Shown: positions 35,415 through 45,016 of the stretch, in pieces
Layout of the letters: each line of letters begins with the position of its first letter
How positions within the stretch are numbered: position 1 is the first letter of the stretch
DNA from: CAVZAB01 sp963773155
GTDB lineage: Bacteria > Pseudomonadota > Alphaproteobacteria > Rhizobiales > Beijerinckiaceae
Length of the DNA: 64,000 bases
Reading direction: 5' to 3'
NCBI GenBank assembly: GCA_963773155.1
Contig: CAVZAB010000013.1
Span: 62,001 to 126,000 of the forward strand
Translations under genes and position numbers: made by a program
Notes under the pieces: generated by a model
Seen by the model: only the letters and a program-made list of their open reading frames with translations
Databases searched by the model: none
What the model was told of the DNA's origin: nothing

Positions 35415-36854
35415 TCAGGCCAGAAGGTAGGACGTCTTGACAGTGGTGTAGAATTCCACGGCATAGCGGCCCTGTTCGCGTGGCCCGTAGGAGGAGCCTT
35501 TGCGGCCGCCGAACGGCACGTGATAGTCGACGCCGGCAGTCGGCAAATTGACCATGCACATGCCGGCTTCGATGTTGCGCTTGAAATGGCTGGCATGCTT
35601 GAGGCTGGTCGTGCAAATGCCGGCTGACAGGCCGAATTCGGTGTCATTGGCGATCGCCAGCGCATTGTCGTAGTCCTTGGCGCGGACAATCGCTGCGACG
35701 GGTCCGAAGATTTCCTCGCGGGCGATCCGCATTTTCGGGTCGACGTCGGTGAACAGGGCCGGCGACAGATAGAAGCCGGGATGCTGGCGATTGAGCAGTT
35801 CGCCGCCGAGGGCGAGCTTGGCGCCTTCCGTGCGCCCGATCTTGATATAGGCGAGATCTTGATCGAGCTGGTTCTGGTCGACCACCGGCCCGATATGGGT
35901 GCCAGGCTTTAGCGCGTCGTCGACGACCAGGCCGTTGATCCGTTCGCCGAGGGCGCGAACGAAATTATCGTGAATACCGGCGGTCACGATCAGACGCGAG
36001 GACGCGGTGCAGCGCTGCCCGGTCGAGAAGAATGCGCCGTTGACAGCGCATTCGACTGCGGTCTTGAGATCGGCGTCGTCGAGCACGACCAGCGGATTCT
36101 TGCCGCCCATTTCCAGTTGGAACTTGGCCATGCGGGCGATGCAGGCGTGAGCGACCTTGCGGCCGGTCGAAACCGACCCGGTGAAAGAGATGGCGGCGAC
36201 GTCGGGATGGTTCAGGAAAGTTTCGCCGACCACCGAGCCGCGGCCCATGACCAGATTGAAGACGCCCTTGGGAAGGCCGCAGCCGGCGAGGATTTCGGCA
36301 AGCGCATGGGCGGTTCCTGGAACCAGGTCAGCCGGCTTGAACACCACGCAATTGCCGTAGCAGAGCGCCGGCGCGATCTTCCATGCCGGGATCGCCGCCG
36401 GAAAATTCCATGGGGTGATGATGCCGACGACACCCAGCGGCTCGCGACTGATCTCGACGTCGATTCCCGGCCGGGTGCTCGCCAGCCGCTCGCCCTGGAG
36501 GCGCAGGGCCTCGCCAGCGAAAAAGCTGAAAATCTGTGCAGCCCGCGTCACCTCGCCGATCCCCTCGGCCAGCGTCTTGCCCTCCTCGCGAGCGAGCAGG
36601 TGGCCGATCTCATCCTTGCGTGCCATAATTGCGGCGGCCGCCCGGCCGAGCCAATCGGCCCGCTCCTGCGGTGTCGTGCGGGCATAGGCCGCAAACGCCG
36701 CCTTGCCAGCAGCAATTGCGGCCTTGGCTTGGGCCGCGTTGGCTTGAGCATATTCGCCGACCAGGTCGCCCGTATTGGAGGGGTTGATGTTGCGGGTCAC
36801 CTGGTCGGCGCCAAGCCATTCGCCCCCGATGAAATTCCTGGCCACATTCGACAT
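35415..36854 (-). CDS. Aldehyde dehydrogenase, probably 2,5-dioxovalerate (ketoglutarate semialdehyde) dehydrogenase
   Basis: NAD(P)-dependent aldehyde dehydrogenase of 479 residues. It has the cofactor-binding ITPWNFPAAIPAWKIAPAL, SFTGSVSTGR, the catalytic Glu in FQLEMGGKNPLVV and the catalytic Cys in FFSTGQRCTASSRLIV; it ends FYTTVKTSYLLA. Sequence style and neighbours (FAH-type enzymes, UxaA-type dehydratase) fit the last step of an oxidative pentose, aldarate or hydroxyproline route, producing 2-oxoglutarate. Start ATG 36854. Confidence 0.85.
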   Translation of the reverse strand: MSNVARNFIGGEWLGADQVTRNINPSNTGDLVGEYAQANAAQAKAAIAAGKAAFAAYARTTPQERADWLGRAAAAIMARKDEIGHLLAREEGKTLAEGIGEVTRAAQIFSFFAGEALRLQGERLASTRPGIDVEISREPLGVVGIITPWNFPAAIPAWKIAPALCYGNCVVFKPADLVPGTAHALAEILAGCGLPKGVFNLVMGRGSVVGETFLNHPDVAAISFTGSVSTGRKVAHACIARMAKFQLEMGGKNPLVVLDDADLKTAVECAVNGAFFSTGQRCTASSRLIVTAGIHDNFVRALGERINGLVVDDALKPGTHIGPVVDQNQLDQDLAYIKIGRTEGAKLALGGELLNRQHPGFYLSPALFTDVDPKMRIAREEIFGPVAAIVRAKDYDNALAIANDTEFGLSAGICTTSLKHASHFKRNIEAGMCMVNLPTAGVDYHVPFGGRKGSSYGPREQGRYAVEFYTTVKTSYLLA

Positions 36855-36898
36855 TTGCTACTCCTGCTATCCGGTAAGGAAATCCGGGCCGATGCCGG

Positions 36899-38086
36899 TC
36901 AAATCAGACCGCGCCTGGCAAGATGGCGCATCAAATGCGCCGCTCCATACGACCAAGGCGGACAATCCGGCGAGCGCCGCATGCGGTTGACCAGAGTGCC
37001 GAGCTTGCCGCTCGACACGCTCACGAGATCGCCAATCTTATGGGTGAAGCCCTGGCCCGGCGCATCGCGGTCCTCGACTGGCGCATACATTGTGCCGAGA
37101 AACAGGACGGCGCCATCGGCATATTGATGGTCGCGTCCGATCATCTGAGCGACGAGATCGGCCGGATCACGCGAGATCTTGCTCATCGAACTGCCGCCGG
37201 TCAGCCGGAAACCATCCTCGCCCTGGACCTCGAGCCGAACCTCGGCGGCGCGGACGTCGTCGAGCCCGAAGGATTCGTCGAACAAGCGCAGAAAGGGCCC
37301 GATCGCGCAGGAGGCGTTATTGTCCTTGGCTTTGCCAAGCAGCAGGGCGGATCGGCCCTCGAAATCACGCAGATTGACGTCATTGCCAAGCGCCGCACCG
37401 ACGATCCGGCCACTCGATGCGACCGCCAGCACGATTTCCGGCTCGGGATTGTTCCAGCTCGAGCCGGGATGCAGGCCAGCATCGGCACCGCTGCCAACCG
37501 CCGACATCGGCTGGCTCTTGGTAAAAATCTCGGCATCCGGCCCGATCCCGACCTCGAGATATTGCGACCAGGCGCCCTGGCCGATGAGAACCTGTTTCAG
37601 CGCCATCGCCTCGGCCGAACCCGGACGCAGTTTCGACAGGTCGTCACCGACCCTTTGTCGAATTTCGAGGCGCAGCTTCTGGGAGGCCTTTATATCGCCG
37701 CGCGCTTTTTCCTCGATCACCCGCTCGAGCATCGATACCGCGAAGGTGACTCCGGCGGCCTTGATCGCCTGCAGGTCGATCGGCGCAAGCAGCCATGGCT
37801 GCGTCGGATCGCGATGGTCGGCCGGCGTATTGGCGAGCAGCCGCGCCAGCGCGCCGATCCGTTCGCCCTTCGCCTTGCCGACCTCGGCCGCCGGCTGGGC
37901 CGCCTCGCACAGATCGCGGCTGGTGGGGAAGGTCGCGCTGATGTCGAACACACTATCGCCGCGCAGCGCGATCACCGACGGGCCGCCGAGATCGGGGCGC
38001 CAGGCCCGCCCGACAAGACAGGCTCCAGCAGCATCCTCGGGCAGGCTGCGGCTCGGATCGAGACGGAAGGGCAGGGTCATCGTCAT
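36899..38086 (-). CDS. Fumarylacetoacetate-hydrolase-family protein (long form)
   Basis: A FAH-fold enzyme of about 395 residues with a long N-terminal region (GRAWRPDLGGPSVIALRG, AVSMLERVIEEKARGD) before the core (YLEVGIGPDAEIFTKSQPMSAVG, WNNPEPEIVLAVASSGRIVGAALGNDVNLRDFEGRSALLLGKAKDNNASCAIGPF). The metal-ligating E-x-E is in PEPEIVL. The family cleaves or dehydrates 2-oxo acids; the likely substrate is a 2-keto-3-deoxy sugar acid given the adjacent ketoglutarate-semialdehyde dehydrogenase. ATG 38086 preferred over an upstream TTG at 38089. Divergent from the GntR gene. Confidence 0.85.
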   Translation of the reverse strand: MTMTLPFRLDPSRSLPEDAAGACLVGRAWRPDLGGPSVIALRGDSVFDISATFPTSRDLCEAAQPAAEVGKAKGERIGALARLLANTPADHRDPTQPWLLAPIDLQAIKAAGVTFAVSMLERVIEEKARGDIKASQKLRLEIRQRVGDDLSKLRPGSAEAMALKQVLIGQGAWSQYLEVGIGPDAEIFTKSQPMSAVGSGADAGLHPGSSWNNPEPEIVLAVASSGRIVGAALGNDVNLRDFEGRSALLLGKAKDNNASCAIGPFLRLFDESFGLDDVRAAEVRLEVQGEDGFRLTGGSSMSKISRDPADLVAQMIGRDHQYADGAVLFLGTMYAPVEDRDAPGQGFTHKIGDLVSVSSGKLGTLVNRMRRSPDCPPWSYGAAHLMRHLARRGLI

Positions 38087-38195
38087 CAATTCTGTGGGTG
38101 GGCCGACTTGGGGCGGAGTATTGACGCCTCGAGCGGCTCTGTCTAGCGTCTAACATGCTAGTTGTTCAAAGCTAGCCCTCGAAGGGCCCGATTGC
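38087..38195. promoter_or_regulatory. Divergent control region FAH gene / GntR gene with TAGC/GCTA repeats
   Basis: A 109-nt region between divergent starts. It contains TAGC at 38144-38147, GCTAG at 38157-38161 and GCTAGC at 38171-38176, forming two overlapping inverted arrangements, and a TTGACG (38121-38126) that could be a -35 element. Such spacing fits an operator for the divergent FCD-type GntR regulator, by inference. Confidence 0.4.
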
Positions 38196-38915
38196 ATGGC
38201 AAGGCAGGCTATGGTTCCTGGCGCCGCAGGCTACGCAGCCGTCCCGGCAGAGCAGCGCCGGGCCTCGAAGGCCGATTTCGTCTACCGAGAGGTCAAAGAG
38301 GCGATCTTGTCGGGTGCGCTCGAGCCTGGGGCGGCGATCGACAAGGTCGGATTGTGCCATCGTCTCGGCATATCGCGCTTTCCGGTCACTACCGCGATCA
38401 ACCGACTGGCCTTCGAGCGGCTGGTTCTCGTCGAACCGCAGCACGGGTCGTTCGTCGCCAAGATTTCCGCTGACGACGTGCGCGAGTGGATGCTGATCCG
38501 CCGCGCCTTGGAATCGGAGATTGCGGCCGAGGCGGCGCAGCGCCTGTCGCGAACCGCGCGCGGCGAATTGGAGCGCAATCTGCGCTACCAGCAGGCTTGC
38601 GTCGAGGCTAAGGATTACGCCGGGTTCTACACGCTCGACCTCGAGTTTCATCGGCTGCTGGTGGTCGGCCTTGAGCTTGTCCATGCCGGCGAGATCCTGG
38701 ACGGGCTGCGCGCTCATCTCGAGCGGGTTCGGCGGATTTTGCTGACGCCGCCGGGTCGGCTTCCGAAAACCCTCGCCGAGCACCGTTCGATCGCCGAGGC
38801 GCTCGAGCAGGGCGACGCCGGGGCCGCGCGGGCAGCCATGCACGGCCATCTCGAGCAGACGACAGAATTGTTTGAAGCTTTCGTTCGACAGAGACCGGGG
38901 CTATTCCTGGTCTGA
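38196..38915 (+). CDS. GntR-family regulator (FadR/FCD subfamily)
   Basis: A 239-residue repressor-like protein. The winged HTH is at residues 28-95 (FVYREVKEAILSGALEPGAAIDKVGLCHRLGISRFPVTTAINRLAFERLVLVEPQHGSFVAKI), and the FCD ligand domain has RRALESEIAAEAA, LDLEFHRLLVVG, and EHRSIAEALEQGDAGAARAAMHGHL, whose Asp/His residues usually bind a metal and an acidic ligand. It precedes the UxaA-type gene by 7 nt and is divergent from the FAH gene, so it most likely controls the sugar-acid cluster. Confidence 0.9.
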   Translation: MARQAMVPGAAGYAAVPAEQRRASKADFVYREVKEAILSGALEPGAAIDKVGLCHRLGISRFPVTTAINRLAFERLVLVEPQHGSFVAKISADDVREWMLIRRALESEIAAEAAQRLSRTARGELERNLRYQQACVEAKDYAGFYTLDLEFHRLLVVGLELVHAGEILDGLRAHLERVRRILLTPPGRLPKTLAEHRSIAEALEQGDAGAARAAMHGHLEQTTELFEAFVRQRPGLFLV

Positions 38916-38922
38916 AACCCCG

Positions 38923-40452
38923 ATGGATATGATGAACGCCAGCCGCACCATCCGTCTTCACCGATCCGATAATGTGCTTGTCGCGGTCGACACGCTTGAG
39001 CCCGGCCTCGAAAGGGACGGGATAGTACTGGTCAAGCGCGTGCCCAAGGGCCACAAGATGGCGGCCGCGGCCAATTGCCAAGGGCGCGCCGATCCTCAAA
39101 TTCGGCCAGATCATCGGCTTTGCTTCGTCCAACATTGCGCCGGGCGACTGGGTGCACGAGCACAATGTCGAAATGCAGGCCTTCGCCCGCGACTATTGCT
39201 TCGGCGAAGATGCGCGCGATGAGCCGGTTCTGCCGCTCGAAGCGCGGGCCAGCGTTCAGGCGTTCCGGCGTGCCAATGGCAAGGTTGGCACGCGCAATTA
39301 TCTCGCCATTCTAACCTCGGTGAATTGTTCGGCCTCGGTCGCCCGTTTCATGGCCCAGGCCGTCGAACGTTCAGGCATTCTCGCCGACTATCCCAATGTC
39401 GACGGCGTCATCGCCCTGGTCCATGGGACCGGCTGCGGCATTGCTGCCAAGGGCGAGGGTTTCGAGGCCCTCAAGCGCACCCAATGGGGCTATGCCAGCA
39501 ATCCCAACATCGCCGGCGTCCTGCTGGTCGGGCTCGGCTGCGAGGTTTTTCAGATCAGCCGGATGAAGCGCGAGTTCGACTATTGTCGAGGGCGAGAGTT
39601 TTCAGACAATGACGATCCAGGAAAAAGGCGGCACCCGGCGCACGGTCGAGGCCGGCCTTGCCCGGCTCCGCGACAATGCTGCCGATCGCCAATCAGGCGA
39701 AGCGCGAAACCCTGCCGGCTTCCGAATTGGTTCTGGCGCTGCAATGCGGTGGCTCGGACGGCTATTCCGGCATTACTGCCAATCCGGCGCTCGGGGCTGC
39801 CGCCGATATTCTGGTCCGACACGGCGGCACCGCAATCCTGTCGGAAACGCCGGAAATCTACGGCGCCGAACATCTGCTGACGCGTCGCGCGGCAACACCG
39901 GAAATCGGTCAGAAGCTTGTCTCGATGATTCGCTGGTGGGAGGATTATTGCGAGCGCAATGGCGGCGAGATGAACAACAATCCCTCACCTGGCAACAAAG
40001 CCGGCGGCCTCACGACCATATTGGAAAAATCGCTCGGCGCGGCGGCCAAGGGCGGCACGACGACCCTGCAGGGCGTCTACGCCTATGCCGAGCAGGTCAA
40101 GGCGCGCGGCTTCGTCTACATGGATACGCCGGGCTACGATCCGGTCTCGGCCACCGGCCAGGTTGCCGGCGGCGCCAATATTCTGTGCTTCACGACCGGG
40201 CGCGGCTCCGCCTATGGCTGCAAGCCCACGCCTTCGATCAAACTCGCCACCAACAGCGAAATCTACGAGCGCATGATCGACGACATGGACATCAATTGCG
40301 GCGACATTCTCGATGGCGTTGCGATCGAGACAAAGGGCCAGCAAATTTTCGAGACCATTTTGCGGGTTGCCTCCGGCGAGAAGTCGAAATCCGAGGCGCT
40401 CGGCTATGGCGACGCTGAATTCGTGCCTTGGCAGATCGGCGCGACAATGTAG
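38923..40452 (+). pseudogene. UxaA-family sugar-acid dehydratase (altronate/galactarate type), three frame breaks
   Basis: Iron-dependent altronate, galactarate or related aldonate dehydratase of about 505 residues. N-terminal SAF domain: TIRLHRSDNVLVAVDTLEPG. Core: NGKVGTRNYLAILTSVNCSASVARFM, LVHGTGCGIAAKGEG, LLVGLGCEVFQISR, LALQCGGSDGYSGITANPALG, NNNPSPGNKAGGLTTILEKSLGA. C-terminus: EFVPWQIGATM. Frame changes are near 39083 (extra G), 39586 (extra T in DYVEGESF) and 39676 (extra A before MLPIANQAKRE). All blocks are present in order, so sequence error is more likely than decay. Confidence 0.85.
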
Positions 40453-40478
40453 AAAGGCCTATTCTGCGGAGGCTTGCG

Positions 40479-42110
40479 ATGACGGTCACGATAGACGGAC
40501 GGAGGCTGAAGGGTCGCGACGTCATTCGCGCGGCGCGGCCTGCGGCGTCCGGCCGGTTCGAAAAGACCGCCCTCAACGCGCTCGCCCGCGGCCAGATCGA
40601 GGCGACGCGGGCCTATATCGAACAGCAATGGCTGCACGACGATGCGCCGATGATGTACGGCTTCAACACCGGGCTCGGCCTCTTCAAGGATACCCGCGTC
40701 ACAATTGCCGACATGGCGCAATACCAGCAGTCGATGATTTTCGCGCATGCGACCGGCGTCGGCGAACCATTCGAACGCGAGGTCGTGCGCGCGACGATGC
40801 TGCTGCGGGCTAATGCCTTCGCCTCCAATTATTCCGGCCCCCAGATCGCCGTCGTCGACCGGCTTCTGGCCTTTCTCAATGCTGGCCTGCATCCGGTCGT
40901 ACCCAAAAAGGGTTCGGTCGGCGCCTCCGGCGATCTGGCGCCGCTTGCCTATATCGCAGCCGGACTATGCGGCTATGCCAAGGCGGAAATCGAATTTAAG
41001 GGCAAGACCATGCCGGCGCCCGAGGCAATCCGCCGGGCCGGCCTTTCGAGCGAGTTTTCGCTCGGCGTCAAGGATGCCTCGGCGCTGATCAATGGCTCGA
41101 CCGTTTCGCTGGCGCTTGCCGTTCTGGCTGCCCATGATGCCCGGCGGTTGCGCAAGAACGCCGACATTGCCTTGGCGCTAACTTGCGAGGCAATGCGGGC
41201 CGAAACCACCGCGTTCGACAGCCGCATTCACGCTGCGCGGCCGCATCCCGGCCAGATCCGAGTAGCCGAGAATTTGCGCCGGCTTTTATCCGGCTCGCGC
41301 CGCACGACCCAGGCCGCCCGTCAGATCCTTTTTCCCGAAGAAAGCCGCGACCCGCGGATCGCGCTGCCACCGCGTATCCAGGACGTCTATTCGCTGCGCT
41401 GCGCGCCGCAGGTCCACGGTCCGGTACTCGACGGGCTTGACTATATCGACCGCATTCTGGCCGTCGAGATCAATTCGGCGACCGACAATCCGCTGATATT
41501 CGCCACGACTGAGGGCGGCTATGAAATCATTTCTGGCGGCAATTTCCATGGCCAGTATCTTGCCCAGGCGACCGATCTTCTGAGCATCTCGCTTGCCGAT
41601 CTCGGCTCGATCTGCGAGCGTCGCCTCGCCCGGCTGATCGACCCAGGCATGAGCTTCGGCCTGCCGCGCAACCTCAATGCCGGCAAGCGCGGCCTCAACA
41701 CCGGTTTTCCCACCGTGCAATGCGCGATGTCGGCACTGGTGATGGAAAACCGGACCCTGGCGACCCCGGGGTCGGTCGATTCGGTTCCCGGCAAGGGCAA
41801 TAGCGAGGATCATGTGTCGAATTCGACCTGGTGTGCCCGCAAGGCTCGCACCATCCTCGAGAACACCGAGCAGATTGTTGCCGGCGAAATGCTGCTTGCC
41901 GCCCAGGCACTCTCGCTGGTCGAGCCATTGACCCGCGACTTTCCGCTGGCGACGGCCACCAGGGCCGCATTCGCCGCGCTGCGCGGCAGGATCGCCCCGG
42001 CGCTCGAGGGGGATCGCTGGTGGCACGCCGACATGGCTGCAGCGCTCGAAATGGTTAGGGACGGGACAATTCTCGACGCGGTCGAAGGCGCGATTGGCGC
42101 CTTGCATTAG
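40479..42110 (+). CDS. HAL/PAL-family MIO aromatic amino acid lyase-like enzyme
   Basis: A 543-residue member of the histidine/phenylalanine ammonia-lyase superfamily. The catalytic Tyr loop is MMYGFNTGLG, the MIO-forming Ala-Ser-Gly is in GSVGASGDLAPLAYIAAG, and NGSTVSLALAVLAAH, QDVYSLRCAPQVHG and NSATDNPLIF are conserved active-site segments. It is longer and more divergent than housekeeping HutH and no hut genes are nearby; instead it lies between a UxaA-type dehydratase and a GguC/AraD1 enzyme, 26 nt before the latter. The substrate is unknown; it may deaminate or eliminate from a non-standard substrate. Confidence 0.85.
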   Translation: MTVTIDGRRLKGRDVIRAARPAASGRFEKTALNALARGQIEATRAYIEQQWLHDDAPMMYGFNTGLGLFKDTRVTIADMAQYQQSMIFAHATGVGEPFEREVVRATMLLRANAFASNYSGPQIAVVDRLLAFLNAGLHPVVPKKGSVGASGDLAPLAYIAAGLCGYAKAEIEFKGKTMPAPEAIRRAGLSSEFSLGVKDASALINGSTVSLALAVLAAHDARRLRKNADIALALTCEAMRAETTAFDSRIHAARPHPGQIRVAENLRRLLSGSRRTTQAARQILFPEESRDPRIALPPRIQDVYSLRCAPQVHGPVLDGLDYIDRILAVEINSATDNPLIFATTEGGYEIISGGNFHGQYLAQATDLLSISLADLGSICERRLARLIDPGMSFGLPRNLNAGKRGLNTGFPTVQCAMSALVMENRTLATPGSVDSVPGKGNSEDHVSNSTWCARKARTILENTEQIVAGEMLLAAQALSLVEPLTRDFPLATATRAAFAALRGRIAPALEGDRWWHADMAAALEMVRDGTILDAVEGAIGALH

Positions 42111-42136
42111 CGGCATCGGCAAGAAGGGGGCGAGAA

Positions 42137-43123
42137 ATGCGGCTCACGCAAATCATCGACGAAAAGGATAAGCGCGCGCTCGTCGTCAGCGCACGCGGCG
42201 AATCACGGATCGTCAGGGGAGTAAGAACGACTTACGCGCTCGCCAGCGAGGCGATCGCCGAGGGCGAGCCGCTGCGCAAGCGGATCGCCGCGCGCGGGGT
42301 TGGCGCGATCGTCGACCTGACGGCGGCGCTCAAACAGGGTCGGGTGCTGACACCGATCGATCATGCCGATCCCGCCCATCTCCTCGTCACCGGAACGGGC
42401 CTGACCCATCTCGGCTCGGCCGAGGGCCGCGACAAGATGCACAAGGATCTCGCCGATCCGACCAAGTTGACGGATTCGATGAAGATGTTCCGGCTCGGGC
42501 TAGAGGGCGGCAAGCCCGTGGCTGGCCAACGCGGCCAGCAGCCGGAATGGTTCTACAAGGGTGACGGCTCGATCCTGGCCGCGCCGGGCGCCAGTCTGGC
42601 TAGTCCGGATTTTGCGTTGGACGGGGGCGAAGAGCCGGAAATCGCCGGTATTTATTTAGTCGATCCGGATGGCATGCCGGTGCGGCTCGGCTTTGCGCTC
42701 GGCAACGAATTTTCCGATCATGTTCTTGAGCGGCAAAACTACCTCTACCTTGCCCATTCGAAATTGCGCGGCTGCGCGATCGGGCCCGAGCTTCTCGCCG
42801 GCGACTTGCCGCTCGATATTCGCGGCGTCTCGCGTATTCGCCGTGGCAAAGAGGTCATTTTCGAAAAGCCATTCATTTCGGGTGAGCAGAACATGTCGCA
42901 TTCGATCGCCAATCTGGAAGCGCACCATTTCAAATACCGACAGTTCCGAAGGCCGGGCGACGTCCACGTGCATTTCTTTGGCACCGCGACCTTGTCCTTT
43001 TCGGACGGGATAAAGCCGGAGCAAGGCGACATTTTCGAAATCGAAGCCGAACCGTTCGGCCTGCCGTTGCGCAACAAGCTCAAAATCGTCAAAGCGAAAT
43101 GGCCGAAGGTCAAGTCGCTTTAG
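42137..43123 (+). CDS. GguC/AraD1-family FAH-fold protein
   Basis: A 328-residue protein of the GguC/AraD1 group, a FAH-fold family that includes L-2-keto-3-deoxyarabonate dehydratase. It shows MRLTQIIDEKDKRALVV, PIDHADPAHLLVTGTGLTHLGSAEGRDKMH, GEEPEIAGIYLVDPDGMPVRLGFALGNEFSDHVLE (metal-ligand E-x-E region) and HFFGTATLSFSDGIKPEQGD. Together with the semialdehyde dehydrogenase at 35.4 kb it would convert a 2-keto-3-deoxy pentonate to 2-oxoglutarate. It closely follows the HAL-like gene and is likely co-transcribed. Confidence 0.86.
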   Translation: MRLTQIIDEKDKRALVVSARGESRIVRGVRTTYALASEAIAEGEPLRKRIAARGVGAIVDLTAALKQGRVLTPIDHADPAHLLVTGTGLTHLGSAEGRDKMHKDLADPTKLTDSMKMFRLGLEGGKPVAGQRGQQPEWFYKGDGSILAAPGASLASPDFALDGGEEPEIAGIYLVDPDGMPVRLGFALGNEFSDHVLERQNYLYLAHSKLRGCAIGPELLAGDLPLDIRGVSRIRRGKEVIFEKPFISGEQNMSHSIANLEAHHFKYRQFRRPGDVHVHFFGTATLSFSDGIKPEQGDIFEIEAEPFGLPLRNKLKIVKAKWPKVKSL

Positions 43124-43385
43124 CACGCAAACGGGCCAAGCGCTTCGCCGCGGGTCGATCGCTGCTATCCCGGGCGGGTTTGTCGTCTATGCTGTCGGAT
43201 GGCGCCCGGCGAACTTGCCGTAAGCGCTACCTTCAGCGAGCCGCGAATACCCGCCGCATCGAGCGGCCAAGCAGCGACGCCTTCTGCGCCTCCCATACAG
43301 GCCCGCCAATCAGGTCAATCGAGGCGGCATCGACCGCTTTGACACGCCGCGGTCAGGCTCAAATTGCCGCCCTCGGCGCGCTCCA

Positions 43386-45016
43386 TCAATCGCACTTCGA
43401 GGGCTTTCTGCCGCGGCCGGTGGCATTGTTGCCAAGCAGCGCCGAAGCGATCAATTGCTGCGTATAGGCCTGCTGTGGTGCCTGGAAAATACTGGTCGTA
43501 TCGCCCGTCTCCACTATGCGGCCCTCGCGCATGACCAGGATCCTGTCGGCCATGGCGCGCACCACGGCCAGATCGTGGCTGATGAAGATGTAGGTCAGCC
43601 CATGCTCAATCTGCAGGCGGCGCAGCAGCGCCAAAATATCGGCCTGAATCGAGCGGTCGAGCGCCGAGGTCGGCTCGTCGAGCACGACAAGCCGCGGCCG
43701 CAGGATCATCGCGCGGGCTATCGCGATGCGCTGTCGCTGGCCGCCGGAAAACTCATGCGGAAAGCGGTTGCGCGCGGCAGCGTCGATGCCCACCTCGCGC
43801 AGCGCATCCGCCGCGCCCTGTTCGCGTTCGCGTCTGGTCAGCCGCGGTCGTGCACCAGCAGGCCCTCGCTGACAATGTCGCCGACCGTCATGCGCGGCGA
43901 CAGCGACCCGAACGGATCCTGGAACACGATCTGCAACGATTGGCGCAGCGGGCGAAGAGCGACGGGGCTCAGCCCATTGAGGGCGAGGTTCTCGAAGAGG
44001 ACGGTGCCAGCGGCCGGCACAAGCCGCAAGATCGCCCGGCCGAGCGTCGATTTGCCGGATCCGGATTCTCCGACTATGCCGAGCGTCTCGCCGCGTCGCA
44101 AATCGAAGTCGACGCCATCGACGGCGCGCAGCTTATGGGATCGCTTGAACAAGCCGCCGCCCGTTCGAAAGGTGACGCTGAGGCCGCGCGCCGCGAGTTC
44201 GAGTGGCGCGTCGGCGGCAACCGGTGGCTTGTGGCCAGCCGGCTCTGACTCGATCAGCATCCGTGTATAGGGCTGGCTGGGATTTTCCATCACGACAATG
44301 GTCGGTCCGGATTCGACGATCTCGCCGGCCCGCATGACATAGACCCGATCGGCGAAGCGGCGCACGATGCCGAGATCGTGGGTGATGAAGACGATCGCCA
44401 TGCCGAAACGGGACTGGAGAGCGGCAAGCAGGTCGAGGATTTGCGCCTGGATGGTGACGTCGAGCGCGGTCGTCGGCTCGTCGGCAATGAGCACGTCGGG
44501 TTGGTTGCAGATCGCCATGGCGATCATGACGCGCTGGCGCTGTCCGCCGGATAGTTCGTGCGGATAGGACCGGATCCGCCTCTCCGGCTCCTGGATCTCG
44601 ACCAGCCGCAGCAAGTCGATGGCCCGCCGCCGAGCCGCCTTGCGATTGAGGCCGGCATGGGCGCGCAGCACCTCGACGAGCTGTGCGCCAACCGGAAATA
44701 GCGGATCGAGCGAGGTCATCGGCTCCTGAAAGATCATGGTGATCTTGCGGCCGCGAAAGCGGTTCAGCTGCCGTTCGGAGATCCCCAGAATCTCCTCGCC
44801 GTCGAGCCGCACCGAGCCGTTCGCTGTGCCGTTAGCGGCGAGCAGGCCCAACACGGCCATCATGGCCTGGCTCTTGCCGGAGCCCGATTCGCCGACGATC
44901 GCCACGGTTTCGCCGCGTCCGACGCGGACGTTCATCCCTTTGACCGCTTCGACCGGCCCGTCGGACGTTGCGAACCTTACATTGAGTTTGGCAATCTCGA
45001 GAACGGCCTGTTGCAT
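43386..45016 (-). CDS. Peptide ABC transporter, fused double ATP-binding protein (OppD-OppF/YejF type, frameshifted)
   Basis: Two ABC ATPase domains in one chain of about 543 residues. Domain 1: Walker A GESGSGKSQAMMAVLG, signature LSGGQRQRVMIAMAI, Walker B VLIADEPTTALD. Domain 2: GESGSGKSTLGRAIL, then after a frame break near 43845 (missing C in RGLTRRERE) FSGGQRQRIAIARAM and LVVLDEPTSALDRS. It supplies energy to the OppBC permease. Start ATG 45016 overlaps the OppC stop (TAATG). The last gene of the oppA-B-C-DF operon. Confidence 0.9.

Noticed and set aside
43124..43385. Gene between the GguC/AraD1 gene and the peptide transporter
   Set aside because: 262 nt of convergent spacer without a supported frame; a terminator may exist but no strong stem with a T-run was found.
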